Source: an uncultured Bacteroidia bacterium (GTDB lineage Bacteria > Bacteroidota > Bacteroidia > Bacteroidales > UBA932). Taken from it: a stretch of 64,000 bases of DNA. Positions 16,666-25,852 of the stretch are shown here, piece after piece. The notes beneath the pieces were generated by a model. That model was not told where the DNA came from. It did no database searches and was given only the letters and a program-made list of their open reading frames with translations. A program made the translations under genes and the position numbers. The stretch is from positions 53,215 through 117,214 of the forward strand of contig CACZCQ010000006.1 of NCBI GenBank assembly GCA_902779765.1, written 5' to 3'. The stretch's first letter is position 1, and each line of letters opens with the position of its first letter.

Positions 16666-17121
16666 TTACGTTTTTTTGAGAAATTTTTGTCTCCATCCCG
16701 ACGGAGTGAGGCCGGTGACCGATTTGAACTGGTGCCTGAAGTTGGATCTGTCGTCGATTCCCAGTTCACTTGCTATCTCGTAAACAGGGACTTCTGGGTG
16801 GTCCAGGAGCATTTTCCTTGCATCGGCCATCCGCAGTTCCTTCCTCCAGGAGAGAAATGATTTATGGAATTTCCGGGAACAGTACGAACAGAGTTCATTC
16901 CTGGTCAGGCCCAGGTCCTCGAGGATCATGTCCATCGAGCAGTACCTCTCCCGGTACCTGCCCTCCGAAACCCACCGGGCCAGCCTTTTCTCGACCATGG
17001 CCATGGATTTCCTGGTGGATGCCCGTTCATCGGAGCGTCTCTTCTTATTTCTCAGGATGCGTTTCAGCCTCATCGACAGATGCGGCAGCAGAAGTTTTTC
17101 GTTGTCCTTGTTCATATTCAC
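16666..17121 (-). CDS. Small AraC-type DNA-binding protein
   Basis: 151 residues. A basic N-terminal region (1-60) is followed by an AraC-type double helix-turn-helix (about 60-150), including EIASELGIDDRSNFRHQFKSVTG, the second recognition helix typical of the family. No sensor or cupin domain is present, unlike most AraC proteins. Divergent from lysA, with about 77 bases between starts. A role in lysA control is possible by position but not shown. Confidence 0.75.
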   Translation of the reverse strand: MNMNKDNEKLLLPHLSMRLKRILRNKKRRSDERASTRKSMAMVEKRLARWVSEGRYRERYCSMDMILEDLGLTRNELCSYCSRKFHKSFLSWRKELRMADARKMLLDHPEVPVYEIASELGIDDRSNFRHQFKSVTGLTPSGWRQKFLKKT

Positions 17122-17164
17122 AGGTGTTTCAGGATTCGTTATGACGAAATTAGAAAAATTAGAT

Positions 17165-17172
17165 TATTTTTG
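17165..17172 (+). promoter_or_regulatory. -7 box for lysA
   Basis: TATTTTTG, a perfect -7 box 26 bases before the chosen lysA ATG. No convincing -33 TTTG is seen at the right distance. Confidence 0.4.
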
Positions 17173-17198
17173 CAAAGTTGTATTATAATGTAACGAAC

Positions 17199-18416
17199 AT
17201 GTTGAAGATTGATGACTTCGCTTCTTTCAGCAGGGTAGCGACTCCTTTTTATTATTATGACATAGACCTTTTCAGGCGTACCGTCGACAAGGTCGCTGAA
17301 CTCTCGGAACGTACCGGAATACATGTCCATTATTCCCTCAAGGCCAATTCGGACCGCCGTCTGAACGAGATGATCAGCTCCAGGGGCCTCGGAGCCGACT
17401 GTGTCAGCGGTGACGAGATCGATTTCGCCGTGAGCTGCGGCTACAACCCCAAGAAGATATTCTTCGCGGGAGTAGCCAAGTCGGACAAGGAAATCTGCCA
17501 GGCTTTCCAGGTCGGGATCGGCGCTTTCGTGGTCGAATCACTCGAGGAGATCGAGATAGTCAGCGACATAGCCAGGCGTCTTGGCCGAAAGGCTCCCATG
17601 AGCCTGAGGATCAATCCGAATATCGATCCGCATACACATCATTATATTACAACCGGACTGTATGAAGACAAGTTCGGTATCTCCGACAGGAGTTTCGATG
17701 AAGCGGTGGCGATGGTCAAGGACAATCCATACATCGATTTCTACGGTCTGCAGTTCCATATCGGATCCCAGATCATGGAAGTGTCGGATGTCGTGAAGCT
17801 GGAATGCGAGAAGGTTAATGAAATAGTGGCCCTGTTCGAGAGGATCGGGCTGGAGGTCAGGAATATCGACCTCGGAGGTGGACTGGGTATCGATTATGAC
17901 GACCCTGACGGCAATCCGATAGCGGATTTCGAAACCTGGTTCAGGACTATCGACGAAAACCTTGTCCGCAGGCCTGACCAGACTGTCCACGTGGAGCCGG
18001 GACGCTCGCTCGTGGCCCAGTCAGGATCCCTAATCACCGAGGTCCTGTATGTGAAGAAAGGTGAGAACAGGCGTTTCCTCATGGTTGATGCCGGTATGAA
18101 TGATCTCATCAGGCCGGCGTTGTACGGGGCATATCACAAGATCGAGAACCTCACCGCCCACTATGAAGATGGTGACGGCCGCGGATGCCGGGTATATGAT
18201 GTGGTCGGACCGGTATGTGAAAGTGCAGACTGTTTCGGCAAGGAAAGGGCCCTGGCGAAGAGCCACAGGGGAGACCGCATCGCCATCCGAAGCGCAGGTG
18301 CCTATGGCCAGGTCATGGCATCGCGGTACAACATGCGCCCCTTCGCTCCTTCGGTCTATTCGGACCGTGTTACAGAAGCTCCAAGAAAGAAGAATTATTT
18401 CGCAAATGAAGATTAG
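17199..18416 (+). CDS. lysA: Diaminopimelate decarboxylase
   Basis: PLP-dependent enzyme of about 405 residues that makes L-lysine from meso-diaminopimelate. It has the alanine-racemase-like barrel with the PLP lysine in HYSLKANSD (near residue 45), a GGGLGIDYDDP phosphate-binding loop, the EPGRSLVAQSG segment, and the C-terminal CESADCFGK and SAGAYG motifs that contribute the active-site Cys and Tyr. I chose the ATG at 17199; a TTG at 17178 would extend it by seven unconserved residues into the promoter. Overlaps the convergent ffh stop by four bases. Confidence 0.94.
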   Translation: MLKIDDFASFSRVATPFYYYDIDLFRRTVDKVAELSERTGIHVHYSLKANSDRRLNEMISSRGLGADCVSGDEIDFAVSCGYNPKKIFFAGVAKSDKEICQAFQVGIGAFVVESLEEIEIVSDIARRLGRKAPMSLRINPNIDPHTHHYITTGLYEDKFGISDRSFDEAVAMVKDNPYIDFYGLQFHIGSQIMEVSDVVKLECEKVNEIVALFERIGLEVRNIDLGGGLGIDYDDPDGNPIADFETWFRTIDENLVRRPDQTVHVEPGRSLVAQSGSLITEVLYVKKGENRRFLMVDAGMNDLIRPALYGAYHKIENLTAHYEDGDGRGCRVYDVVGPVCESADCFGKERALAKSHRGDRIAIRSAGAYGQVMASRYNMRPFAPSVYSDRVTEAPRKKNYFANED

Positions 18417-19738
18417 CGCCTGAAAGAACGCATCCTCTGGGCCAGGTTGCCTGTGAGGGCGCTCTTCATGATCTTTCGGGTAGACTCGAACTGCTTCAGG
18501 AGCTTGTTGACGTCGGGCAGGCTAGTTCCGCTTCCGTCGGCAATCCTTTTGCGGCGGCTTCCGTTGATGATGTCGGGATTGTCCCTCTCTTCCGGAGTCA
18601 TGGACATTATGATCGCTTCGATGTTCTTGAAAGCGGCATCGTTGTCAATATCTACATCCTTCATCATCTTCCCGACTCCAGGGATCATGCCGGCCAGATC
18701 CTTGATATTGCCCATCTTCTTGACCTGCTGGATCTGGTTGTAGAAATCCATGAGGCCGAACTTGTCCCTGGCCAGTTTCTTCCGCGTTTCGCGGGCCTGT
18801 TTCTCATCGAACTGCTCCTGGGCTTTCTCGACGAGGGAGACGACGTCTCCCATTCCGAGGATCCTGTCGGCGATGCGCTCCGGATGGAAGACATCCATCG
18901 CTTCCATCTTCTCGCCGGAGGAGATGAACTTGATCGGCTTGCCTGTGACATATTTGATGGAAAGGGCTGCACCACCCCTGGTGTCGCCGTCCATCTTCGT
19001 CAGTACGACTCCGTCGAAATCGAGCCGTTCGTTGAAGACCTTTGCCGTCTCGACGGCATCCTGTCCGGTCATGGCATCGACCACGAACAGGGATTCGGTA
19101 GGCTGCACGGCCTTGTGGAGGGCTGAGATCTCATCCATGAGCTCCTGGTCGACGGCCAGGCGTCCCGCGGTATCGATGATGACTACGGAATAGCCATCAG
19201 ACTTGGCCTTGGCTATGGCATTCCTGGCAATCCTGATGGGATCCTTCTCACCTTCTTCGGTATATACTTCGACTCCGATCTGCTCTCCCAGGACTTTCAA
19301 CTGTTCGATTGCGGCAGGACGGAAGGTGTCGCAGGCAGCGAGCAGGACCTTCATCCCTCGTTTGCTCTTGATGTTGGCAGCCAGCTTGGCCGAGAACGTG
19401 GTCTTTCCGGATCCGTTCAGACCGGCGACGAGGACTATCCCGGGATTCCCCTTGATATCGATGTCCTGTGAGGAAATGCCCATGAATTCGGCCAGTTCGT
19501 CATGGACGATCTTGACCATCATCTGCTGAGGCTTGACTGCGGTAAGGACGTTCTGGCCCATGGCCTTGACCTTCACCCTGTCGCAGAATTCCTTCGCCAC
19601 CTTGTAGCTGACATCGGCATCCAGCAAGGCCCTGCGGATGTCCTTAAGGGTCTCGGCTACGTTTATTTCGGTAATCCTGCCTTCGCCCTTCAAAATCTTG
19701 AAGGACCTTTCAAGTCTCTCCTGTAGGTTCTCGAACAT
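18413..19738 (-). CDS. ffh: Signal recognition particle protein Ffh
   Basis: 441-residue SRP54 GTPase: an N-terminal helical bundle (1-85), G domain with GLNGSGKT (106-113), DTAGR and TKMDGDTRGGAAL, and a C-terminal methionine-containing M domain (about 295-441) with the GSRRKRIADGSG RNA-binding segment. It targets signal-anchor proteins to FtsY and SecYEG. Own promoter: -7 box TATATTTG on the minus strand at 19762-19769, directly after the terminator of the susCD unit. Confidence 0.96.
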   Translation of the reverse strand: MFENLQERLERSFKILKGEGRITEINVAETLKDIRRALLDADVSYKVAKEFCDRVKVKAMGQNVLTAVKPQQMMVKIVHDELAEFMGISSQDIDIKGNPGIVLVAGLNGSGKTTFSAKLAANIKSKRGMKVLLAACDTFRPAAIEQLKVLGEQIGVEVYTEEGEKDPIRIARNAIAKAKSDGYSVVIIDTAGRLAVDQELMDEISALHKAVQPTESLFVVDAMTGQDAVETAKVFNERLDFDGVVLTKMDGDTRGGAALSIKYVTGKPIKFISSGEKMEAMDVFHPERIADRILGMGDVVSLVEKAQEQFDEKQARETRKKLARDKFGLMDFYNQIQQVKKMGNIKDLAGMIPGVGKMMKDVDIDNDAAFKNIEAIIMSMTPEERDNPDIINGSRRKRIADGSGTSLPDVNKLLKQFESTRKIMKSALTGNLAQRMRSFRR

Positions 19739-19761
19739 ATCAAAGTCAGATTTAAGTCTGC

Positions 19762-19769
19762 AAATATAA
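19762..19769 (-). promoter_or_regulatory. -7 box for ffh
   Basis: Minus strand TATATTTG followed by C, 24 bases before the ffh ATG. No clear -33 element, because the region upstream is occupied by the terminator hairpin. Confidence 0.45.
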
Positions 19770-19774
19770 GAAAT

Positions 19775-19803
19775 GTCCGCGAGACTTTCGGTCCCGCGGA
19801 CAA
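19775..19803 (-). terminator. Rho-independent terminator after susD
   Basis: Inverted repeat TGTCCGCG...CGCGGACA extends inward on the minus strand to a 12-bp stem with one G-T pair and a five-base loop CGAAA, followed by TTTCTTATATTT. It lies 25 bases after the susD stop. Confidence 0.8.
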
Positions 19804-19827
19804 ATTAAGAGGTATTAAGCCTGACTG

Positions 19828-21549
19828 TTACCAGCCGGGGTTCTGTCCGAGATTCGGGTTGAGGTCGAGCTGACCTGAAGGAATCGGACGGAGATAGTGC
19901 TTCTTGTCGTAGGTACGGGTGCCCTTGCCGGTCATGTCGATGTAACCGTTGGCATCGGCCTTGGCTGTAGAGCTTTCAGTCAGATGGTTGCCCACCCAGG
20001 CTCCCTTGGCGATGTCCGGATACTTGCTGGTGTCGAGCTTGTCAAGCTGATGCCAGCGGATAAGGCTCCAGTAACGGTCGTTCTTGTCGTACATCATTTC
20101 TACGCGGCGCTCCCTGCGGACTTCCCAGATCAGATCGCTGACTCCCATGTTGTTCGCGGGATCCGCGGCGGGAGAGGTGGTAAGGTTGGGCATTCCGGCG
20201 CGGGCGCGGAGCTTGTTGATGGAATTGACTGCAGCGGCGTTGTCACCAAGTTCGACGCAGGCCTCGGCATGGTTGAGAAGGATCTCGGCGAGCCAGAAGA
20301 TAGGAGCATCAGTGTAGTTCTTACCTCCTTCAGGACGGTAGGCCACAGGGATCTCGTTGGTATCGAACTTAAGTACGCCGTAACCGGAGGAAGAAGTGGT
20401 CAGGTGACCAACTCCGTAACGCTGGTAGGGGGTACCGTTGTACATCAGGTTCGCATCGATCGATTCGGAAAGACGAGGGTCACGGTTGGCGAGGACCTCG
20501 CTGATGTCCGCTACCCAGGTGCTACCGCTCTCAGTGAAGACGGCGTGGTCGTTCTTGTCGAGGGTAGTGTTGGCGAGGCAATTGCCATCGCGGAACAGAT
20601 ACGAGTCGAAAGCGGCCTTGGACATTCCGCTCTGCATGGTGGAAGAGCAGGTGTAGTCGATCAGGGAGTGGCAGAAGGAGTTCTCCAGAGCGTACTTCTT
20701 GTACATGATCATCTCCTTGTTGCCATTCAGGTCGATCGAGTTGTAAACAGCACGATAGGAGGCACCAAGGGCATAGTTGCCATTGTTGATGATGGCCTCG
20801 CTGGCTGTCTTGCACTCAGTCAGGAACTTCTGCGCACGACCGGAGTCAGCGGCCTTCTGGCCGTCGGCGGACGAACGGTATTTGCAGAATGTGCCCTCAT
20901 AGAGGCAGATCTCAGACTTGATGGCCTGGGCGACAGCACGGTTCATTTCAACCCTGGAGGAAGACTCCCTGATGTTGGAGACGGCGAAATTGAGGTCTTC
21001 AAGAACCTTGTCCATCACGATATCACGATCGGTGCGGGCAGAGAAGATGAATCCGTCGCGGTCTTCCTCGGTAACATCAAGCACATGGTCGACCCACACG
21101 CAGTCACCGAAGGAACGTACCAGGTAATAGTGGTATAGGGCACGGTAGAGACGGCCGACACCGACCCAGTGGTTCTTGGCTGCATCGCTCATCCCTTCGA
21201 TTCCAGGGACTTTCTCGATGAGGGTGTTTGCACGGCGGATCTCTGTGTAGCTGCCGTTCCATGTACCGTTGGAAGCGTCCACGGTGCGGGAATACCAATC
21301 CTGGAAACCGCTGCTGATCTGGTTGTCATTCAGTGTCTGCCAGTAGAAGACGCCATTGGTGGAGGTTCCGTTGCCGTAGCCTACCCACTCATTGTAGAAG
21401 TAGTTGGCGAACATCTCGACATTCTTCTCGCTTGTCCAGAAATTGGAGTTGGTGAAGTCGGTGAGAGGCTCTTTGTCAAGTACTTTCTCGCAGCTTGCCA
21501 TTACGGCGACAGACAGTATCAAAACGATGAGATTGCTTATCTTTTTCAT
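19828..21549 (-). CDS. RagB/SusD family nutrient-binding lipoprotein
   Basis: 573 residues with a lipoprotein signal (lipobox ending at Cys20). The SusD-like N-terminal region is followed by the C-terminal RagB/SusD domain with EILLNHAEACVELGD and INKLRARAGMPNL, a hallmark TPR-like segment. It caps the partner SusC channel on the cell surface and binds the ligand. It starts 20 bases after susC. No glycoside hydrolase, sensor or anti-sigma gene accompanies the pair, so the substrate is not predictable. Confidence 0.95.
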   Translation of the reverse strand: MKKISNLIVLILSVAVMASCEKVLDKEPLTDFTNSNFWTSEKNVEMFANYFYNEWVGYGNGTSTNGVFYWQTLNDNQISSGFQDWYSRTVDASNGTWNGSYTEIRRANTLIEKVPGIEGMSDAAKNHWVGVGRLYRALYHYYLVRSFGDCVWVDHVLDVTEEDRDGFIFSARTDRDIVMDKVLEDLNFAVSNIRESSSRVEMNRAVAQAIKSEICLYEGTFCKYRSSADGQKAADSGRAQKFLTECKTASEAIINNGNYALGASYRAVYNSIDLNGNKEMIMYKKYALENSFCHSLIDYTCSSTMQSGMSKAAFDSYLFRDGNCLANTTLDKNDHAVFTESGSTWVADISEVLANRDPRLSESIDANLMYNGTPYQRYGVGHLTTSSSGYGVLKFDTNEIPVAYRPEGGKNYTDAPIFWLAEILLNHAEACVELGDNAAAVNSINKLRARAGMPNLTTSPAADPANNMGVSDLIWEVRRERRVEMMYDKNDRYWSLIRWHQLDKLDTSKYPDIAKGAWVGNHLTESSTAKADANGYIDMTGKGTRTYDKKHYLRPIPSGQLDLNPNLGQNPGW

Positions 21550-21568
21550 AACTCTTTTCGTTTTTATG

Positions 21569-24500
21569 TTAGAAAGTCACCTGAACACCGCAGGAGTAGG
21601 TCTTCATCAGAGGATTGACACGTCCCCAGGAGACTCCCGATCCGTCGTTCATTTCAGGATCGATACCGTTTGTGCGGTTGTGGTTTATGATGTCCAGAAT
21701 GTTGTTGGTAGAGGCATATACCCTGACCTTGTCGATGTTGATCTGCTTCGTAAGGTTCTTGGGGATGGTGTAACCCAGGGTAACGTTCTTGAGGCGGAGA
21801 TAAGCCATGTTGAGAATGTACCTGGTCTGGGGATAGTAGTTGTAACGTCCGGTGGTGATGATGTTGGAGCTGATGGTTCCCTGGTTACCGGCACCTCCGT
21901 AAAGACGAGGGTGGTCGGCGTTCTGGTCGACATTGCCACTGGCGATCTGGTCAAGGGTGACATAGTTCATCTGTCCCTTGTAGATGGCATCAGCACCACG
22001 GGAATAAGGCATTACGAACTGGGAAACGGTCCAGATGTTGCGCTTGCCGACTCCCTGGAGGTAAATGTCGAGGTCAAAGCCGTTCCATTCGCCTCCGAGA
22101 CGGAGTGAGTACTGGTATCTAGGAGTGGTGTTTCCGATCTTGATGAGGTCACCGTGATCTTCCTCGGTTCCCTTGCCCCAGTTGATCTCGCCGTCACCGT
22201 CCTGGTCGACGAACTTGATGTCACCGGGACCGTAGTGGAAGTTGCCGTTCTCAAGTTTCTTCTGGCTTGCGGAAGAGGCAACATCGTTGGCGTCGGTGAA
22301 GTAGCGGTCAGTCTCGAATCCCCAGATGTCACCGTAGGTCTTGCCGGTGTAGGTGGTGTTGAGCTGCATGGCGTCGTTCTTCCAGTACATGACCTTGGTC
22401 GTGTAGTCTGAAAGGTTCGCAATGGCGTAAAGGTTGACCCCGCCGAAGTTATGATGCCAGTCAACGTTGACTTCCCAACCACGGGAACGGAGCTCACCGG
22501 CATTCTCGTAAGCTGCGCTGGTACCGAGTACCGCAGGCATAGTCTGACCGGGGGCGAGCATACCCTTGGTGTCACGCTGGAACCAGTCGAATGTTACATT
22601 GAGGTCTCCGTTCAGGAAGCCGAGGTCAACTCCGATGTCGGTGGTGGCCAGGGACTCCCATGTCAGGTCTGCGGATACGAGCTTCGGCAGTCCGAAGTAG
22701 TCATACTTGGATGTGCCGGTGCCCAGCCAGTTGACGGAGGTGCCGTACTTGGTCATGGTCTCGATGAACATGTTGGTACCAACCTCCTGGTTGCCGATTA
22801 CACCGTAGGAAGCACGGATCTTTGCATTGCTGATGACCGGCTTGATGGGCTCCCAGAAGCTTTCCTGGGAAATGCGGTAACCAATGGAAGCTGAAGGGAA
22901 GAATGCCCAGCGGCTGTTGGCCGGGAACTTGGAAGAACCGTCATAACGGCCGTTCAGTTCGATGAGGACCTTGTCTGCATAATTGTAGTTGATCCTACCG
23001 AAGAAACCGGCAGAGCCCCACCAGGTGTGGCGGTGGGTATAGCTGTAGAACGTGGGGGTAAGAGCGAGCTCGGGGAGAGCCGGGTCCATCACGTCGTGGT
23101 TCTCATAGTAGAGATATTCGTACTCGGATTCGTCAACGTTGGAACCGAGCATGAACTGGAGATGGTGGTTCTTCGCGAGGTCAAGCTGGTACTTCGCGTA
23201 AAGGTTCGCTGTGTAGCCATTGGTGAAGCTTCTGGAAGTCTCCACGAAGGTAGAAGTCACAAGCGAGGAACTGGGTTCCTGGATATTACCCCATGAGTTG
23301 TACACCGTGAGGGGAATACCGACACCCTTGTAACGGGTGGTCTTGTTCGTGAAAGTGAAGTCACCATTGAGGGTCAGACCCTTGGCCAGGGTTGCTGTGG
23401 CGTAAGCACCGAGACGCAGGTTGGCTGTACGGTCGTAAGCGTCACCGGCCTGCTTGCGGTAACCGATGATGTTACGGGCATCGATGCCGTTGATCGTACC
23501 GTAAGGACCGAAGTTGGAAGGCCAGCGCCAGACGTAGGCCAGACCCATACCGCGGGTGTACGGATACTCGTAATTCTTGTTCATGTAGTTCACGCGGGCG
23601 CCCACATTCAGCCATTTCTTGATCTGGGAACTGACGTTGACGGTGGCGGTGTACCTGTGAAGCTTGTCAGGGTTGAAATTCATGATACCCTGCGACTTGT
23701 CCATACCGACCGACATGTAGTAGTTGGTCTTTCCGGAGGTTCCCTGAATGGAGAGGGTGTGGTTTTGGGAAGGGGTGGCGTTGTTGAATACGATGCCCAC
23801 GACATCCCAGTCGGCCACGTATGATCCGGAACCATTGGCGTTGAAATAGTAGTCGTCGTCAAGGACCATCTCACGGTAACCGGACTTGCCGCCGTGCTTC
23901 TTCTCCCATGCGTTTACAGCATTTATGAACTTGGGATCGTCGAAGTAGATACCGAAGAGCTCGGACTCAACACCCATGTTCTTATTGACCTCGTTGAAAG
24001 CGGTCACCTGCTTGCTCAGGATGTCGTAGTCGGCAAGGTTCGTGGCTGAACTCCAACCAAAGTTGTTGGTGTAGCGGACGACAGCCCTGTCATTGACCTT
24101 TCCGGCCTTGGTGGTGATCATAACCACACCGAATGCAGCCCTGGTTCCGTAGATGGAAGTGGAGGCTGCGTCCTTGAGGACGGAAATGTTCTCGATGTCC
24201 TGGGGATTGAGGTAGGAGATGTTGTCAATCGGAACTCCGTCCACGATGTAGAGGGGGGTCGAAGTGCCGCTGTTGGAGAGGGTACCGATACCACGGATGG
24301 TGATAGTAGGATCGGCATTGATGTCTCCGTTGATGTTGATGACGGTGAGGCCGGGGACAGCTCCCTGGAGAGCCTTTCCGAGGTTGGTCTCAGACTTGGA
24401 GTCGAGGGTCTTTTCCACGTCCACGGTCGAGACGGCACCGGTCAGGTTGGCCTTCTTCTGGGTACCGTAACCGACAACGACTACCTCCTCGAGGTACTCG

Positions 24501-24847
24501 GCGTCTTCATTGAGAACGACAGTCATGCCATTCCTTGCTGCAACCGTGACGGTGACATAGCCGAGGAAGGAAACCTCCAGCTCGGCGCCGTCAGGCACAG
24601 CCAGTGAGAATGAACCGTCTGTGGCGGTAACTGCTCCGCGGTTGGTTCCGGCAATCATGACGCTGGCACCCGGAATGGGATTGCCCTGTGCGTCGACTAC
24701 CTTACCGGAAACCGTTCTCTGCTGAGCTTCCGTCGCAGACTTGAGAGCGGCTTTCGATCCTTCAGCAAGAGCATTGCCCATTGAGAGCGAGCCTGCCAGG
24801 AGAATCATGAGAAAAGCCGAAACTCTTGAAATGCGATTCTTTTTCAT
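21569..24847 (-). CDS. SusC/RagA family TonB-dependent outer-membrane transporter
   Basis: About 1092 residues from the ATG at 24847, which opens a clear signal peptide (MKKNRISRVSAF...); an upstream start at 24907 would put non-signal residues first. Domains: a carboxypeptidase-D-like domain (about 45-125, GKVVDAQGNPIPGASV), a plug (about 135-250, with VVVGYGTQKKANLTGAVS and the SusC-type DAASTSIYGTRAAFGV), and a 22-strand barrel to the C-terminal Phe. It imports SusD-bound ligand using TonB. No N-terminal STN domain is present, so it does not signal to an ECF anti-sigma factor. Confidence 0.95.
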   Translation of the reverse strand: MKKNRISRVSAFLMILLAGSLSMGNALAEGSKAALKSATEAQQRTVSGKVVDAQGNPIPGASVMIAGTNRGAVTATDGSFSLAVPDGAELEVSFLGYVTVTVAARNGMTVVLNEDAEYLEEVVVVGYGTQKKANLTGAVSTVDVEKTLDSKSETNLGKALQGAVPGLTVININGDINADPTITIRGIGTLSNSGTSTPLYIVDGVPIDNISYLNPQDIENISVLKDAASTSIYGTRAAFGVVMITTKAGKVNDRAVVRYTNNFGWSSATNLADYDILSKQVTAFNEVNKNMGVESELFGIYFDDPKFINAVNAWEKKHGGKSGYREMVLDDDYYFNANGSGSYVADWDVVGIVFNNATPSQNHTLSIQGTSGKTNYYMSVGMDKSQGIMNFNPDKLHRYTATVNVSSQIKKWLNVGARVNYMNKNYEYPYTRGMGLAYVWRWPSNFGPYGTINGIDARNIIGYRKQAGDAYDRTANLRLGAYATATLAKGLTLNGDFTFTNKTTRYKGVGIPLTVYNSWGNIQEPSSSLVTSTFVETSRSFTNGYTANLYAKYQLDLAKNHHLQFMLGSNVDESEYEYLYYENHDVMDPALPELALTPTFYSYTHRHTWWGSAGFFGRINYNYADKVLIELNGRYDGSSKFPANSRWAFFPSASIGYRISQESFWEPIKPVISNAKIRASYGVIGNQEVGTNMFIETMTKYGTSVNWLGTGTSKYDYFGLPKLVSADLTWESLATTDIGVDLGFLNGDLNVTFDWFQRDTKGMLAPGQTMPAVLGTSAAYENAGELRSRGWEVNVDWHHNFGGVNLYAIANLSDYTTKVMYWKNDAMQLNTTYTGKTYGDIWGFETDRYFTDANDVASSASQKKLENGNFHYGPGDIKFVDQDGDGEINWGKGTEEDHGDLIKIGNTTPRYQYSLRLGGEWNGFDLDIYLQGVGKRNIWTVSQFVMPYSRGADAIYKGQMNYVTLDQIASGNVDQNADHPRLYGGAGNQGTISSNIITTGRYNYYPQTRYILNMAYLRLKNVTLGYTIPKNLTKQINIDKVRVYASTNNILDIINHNRTNGIDPEMNDGSGVSWGRVNPLMKTYSCGVQVTF

Positions 24848-24912
24848 GAAAAATAAGGTTTGTAAATAAAATGTGTGATTTGTTTTCAAACAAATGTTTT
24901 GTAACAAACGGA

Positions 24913-24920
24913 CAAATTTA
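24913..24920 (-). promoter_or_regulatory. -7 box for susCD
   Basis: Minus strand TAAATTTG, giving an untranslated leader of roughly 60 A+T-rich bases before the susC ATG. No good -33 box was seen. It lies inside the 3-prime end of the upstream GSCFA gene, so susCD can be transcribed independently. Confidence 0.45.
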
Positions 24921-25790
24921 ATGAATTATAGGAATATGCTTTAATCTTAGATATGTCTTACGCCGATTCTCCATCTCCTGCAGGCTTGCTTCCGGGATTG
25001 CCCAATCGGCGAATCTGTCCCACAGGTAGTCGATGGTTTGTTCTGACGGGTGGACCATATCCGGTGCATAGAACCTGTAGTCCCGAAGCTCGTCCATGAC
25101 TATCTCGTAGGCGGGGAAGTATTCAGCCCTGTCCGGAAAGGCCTTGCAGGCTTCTTCTACGGCCAGAAGCAAGGTGCTCTTGCTGAGTTGGTTCCCATGT
25201 GCCCCGTCAGCCATATGGCGGATAGGGGAGACGGTGAATATGAAATCCTTATCCGGATATCTCGTCACCATATTCCTTAGGATCAGGGATACTTCACCGA
25301 CCCCCAGACGCTTGCGCCTGAATTCCTTTCCGTCCCTTTTGAGGCAGTTGCTTACTATCTCGCCGGTGCCGATGTGCTCGAAACACCATGCCGTACCCAG
25401 GGTGATGATTACCTTTGAAGCTTCTTTCCAGGCTCTGGATGCTTCCAGAAGGGATTTGTTGGCATTGTCCAGGAATCCGGTGGCATCCGGACGGGCGAAC
25501 GAGGTGTGATGGCTGAAAGAGCAGACCAGTCCGGCACCGGCTCCCATCTCCACACATTCCTTTTCGGTAAACGGGGAGCATGATTGCAGCCGGGCAGCCG
25601 AATTGCTTACGGAGACCGGATTGTAGAGCGTCCCGAAAGGATTTACGCATACTTTGAATCCGAGTTCCTCCATTTTCCTGCCTATGCTGTCTGCGAAACA
25701 GCTGCCCAGCATCACTATCCCGTCGTCAAGCGACAGTCCCAGGCGGCCTTTGCCCGGATCGACCGGAGTCTGAAGTTTGAGTTCTCTCAT
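24918..25790 (-). CDS. GSCFA domain protein
   Basis: About 290 residues. The name-giving motif GSCFADSIG is near residues 29-37, followed by NPFGTLYNP, then SHHTSF, TLGTAWCFEH and a late DMVHPSEQTIDYLW. The GDS-like first motif and the late D-x-x-H suggest an SGNH-hydrolase-like fold, but the activity of the family is not established. The ATG at 25790 is preferred over a GTG two codons earlier. Same strand as susCD, but the predicted susC promoter lies in its tail. Divergent from the UshA-like gene. Confidence 0.85.
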   Translation of the reverse strand: MRELKLQTPVDPGKGRLGLSLDDGIVMLGSCFADSIGRKMEELGFKVCVNPFGTLYNPVSVSNSAARLQSCSPFTEKECVEMGAGAGLVCSFSHHTSFARPDATGFLDNANKSLLEASRAWKEASKVIITLGTAWCFEHIGTGEIVSNCLKRDGKEFRRKRLGVGEVSLILRNMVTRYPDKDFIFTVSPIRHMADGAHGNQLSKSTLLLAVEEACKAFPDRAEYFPAYEIVMDELRDYRFYAPDMVHPSEQTIDYLWDRFADWAIPEASLQEMENRRKTYLRLKHIPIIH

Positions 25791-25814
25791 AGTCACAAAA
25801 TTAGTAAAAAATCG

Positions 25815-25822
25815 TATTTTTG
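25815..25822 (+). promoter_or_regulatory. -7 box for the UshA-like gene
   Basis: TATTTTTG located 31 bases before the chosen ATG. No convincing -33 box. Confidence 0.4.
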
Positions 25823-25852
25823 TTAACCGGCCGTTTTGGCCATATCCCTATC

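Noticed and set aside
19897-21138. Long plus-strand ORF (413 codons) opposite susD
   Set aside because: It is a shadow of the strongly supported SusD gene. No family motif, start context or promoter, and codon use mirrors the opposite strand.
24848-24907. Upstream extension of SusC by 20 residues
   Set aside because: The signal peptide begins at the ATG at 24847, and the upstream codons lie in the leader after the -7 box.
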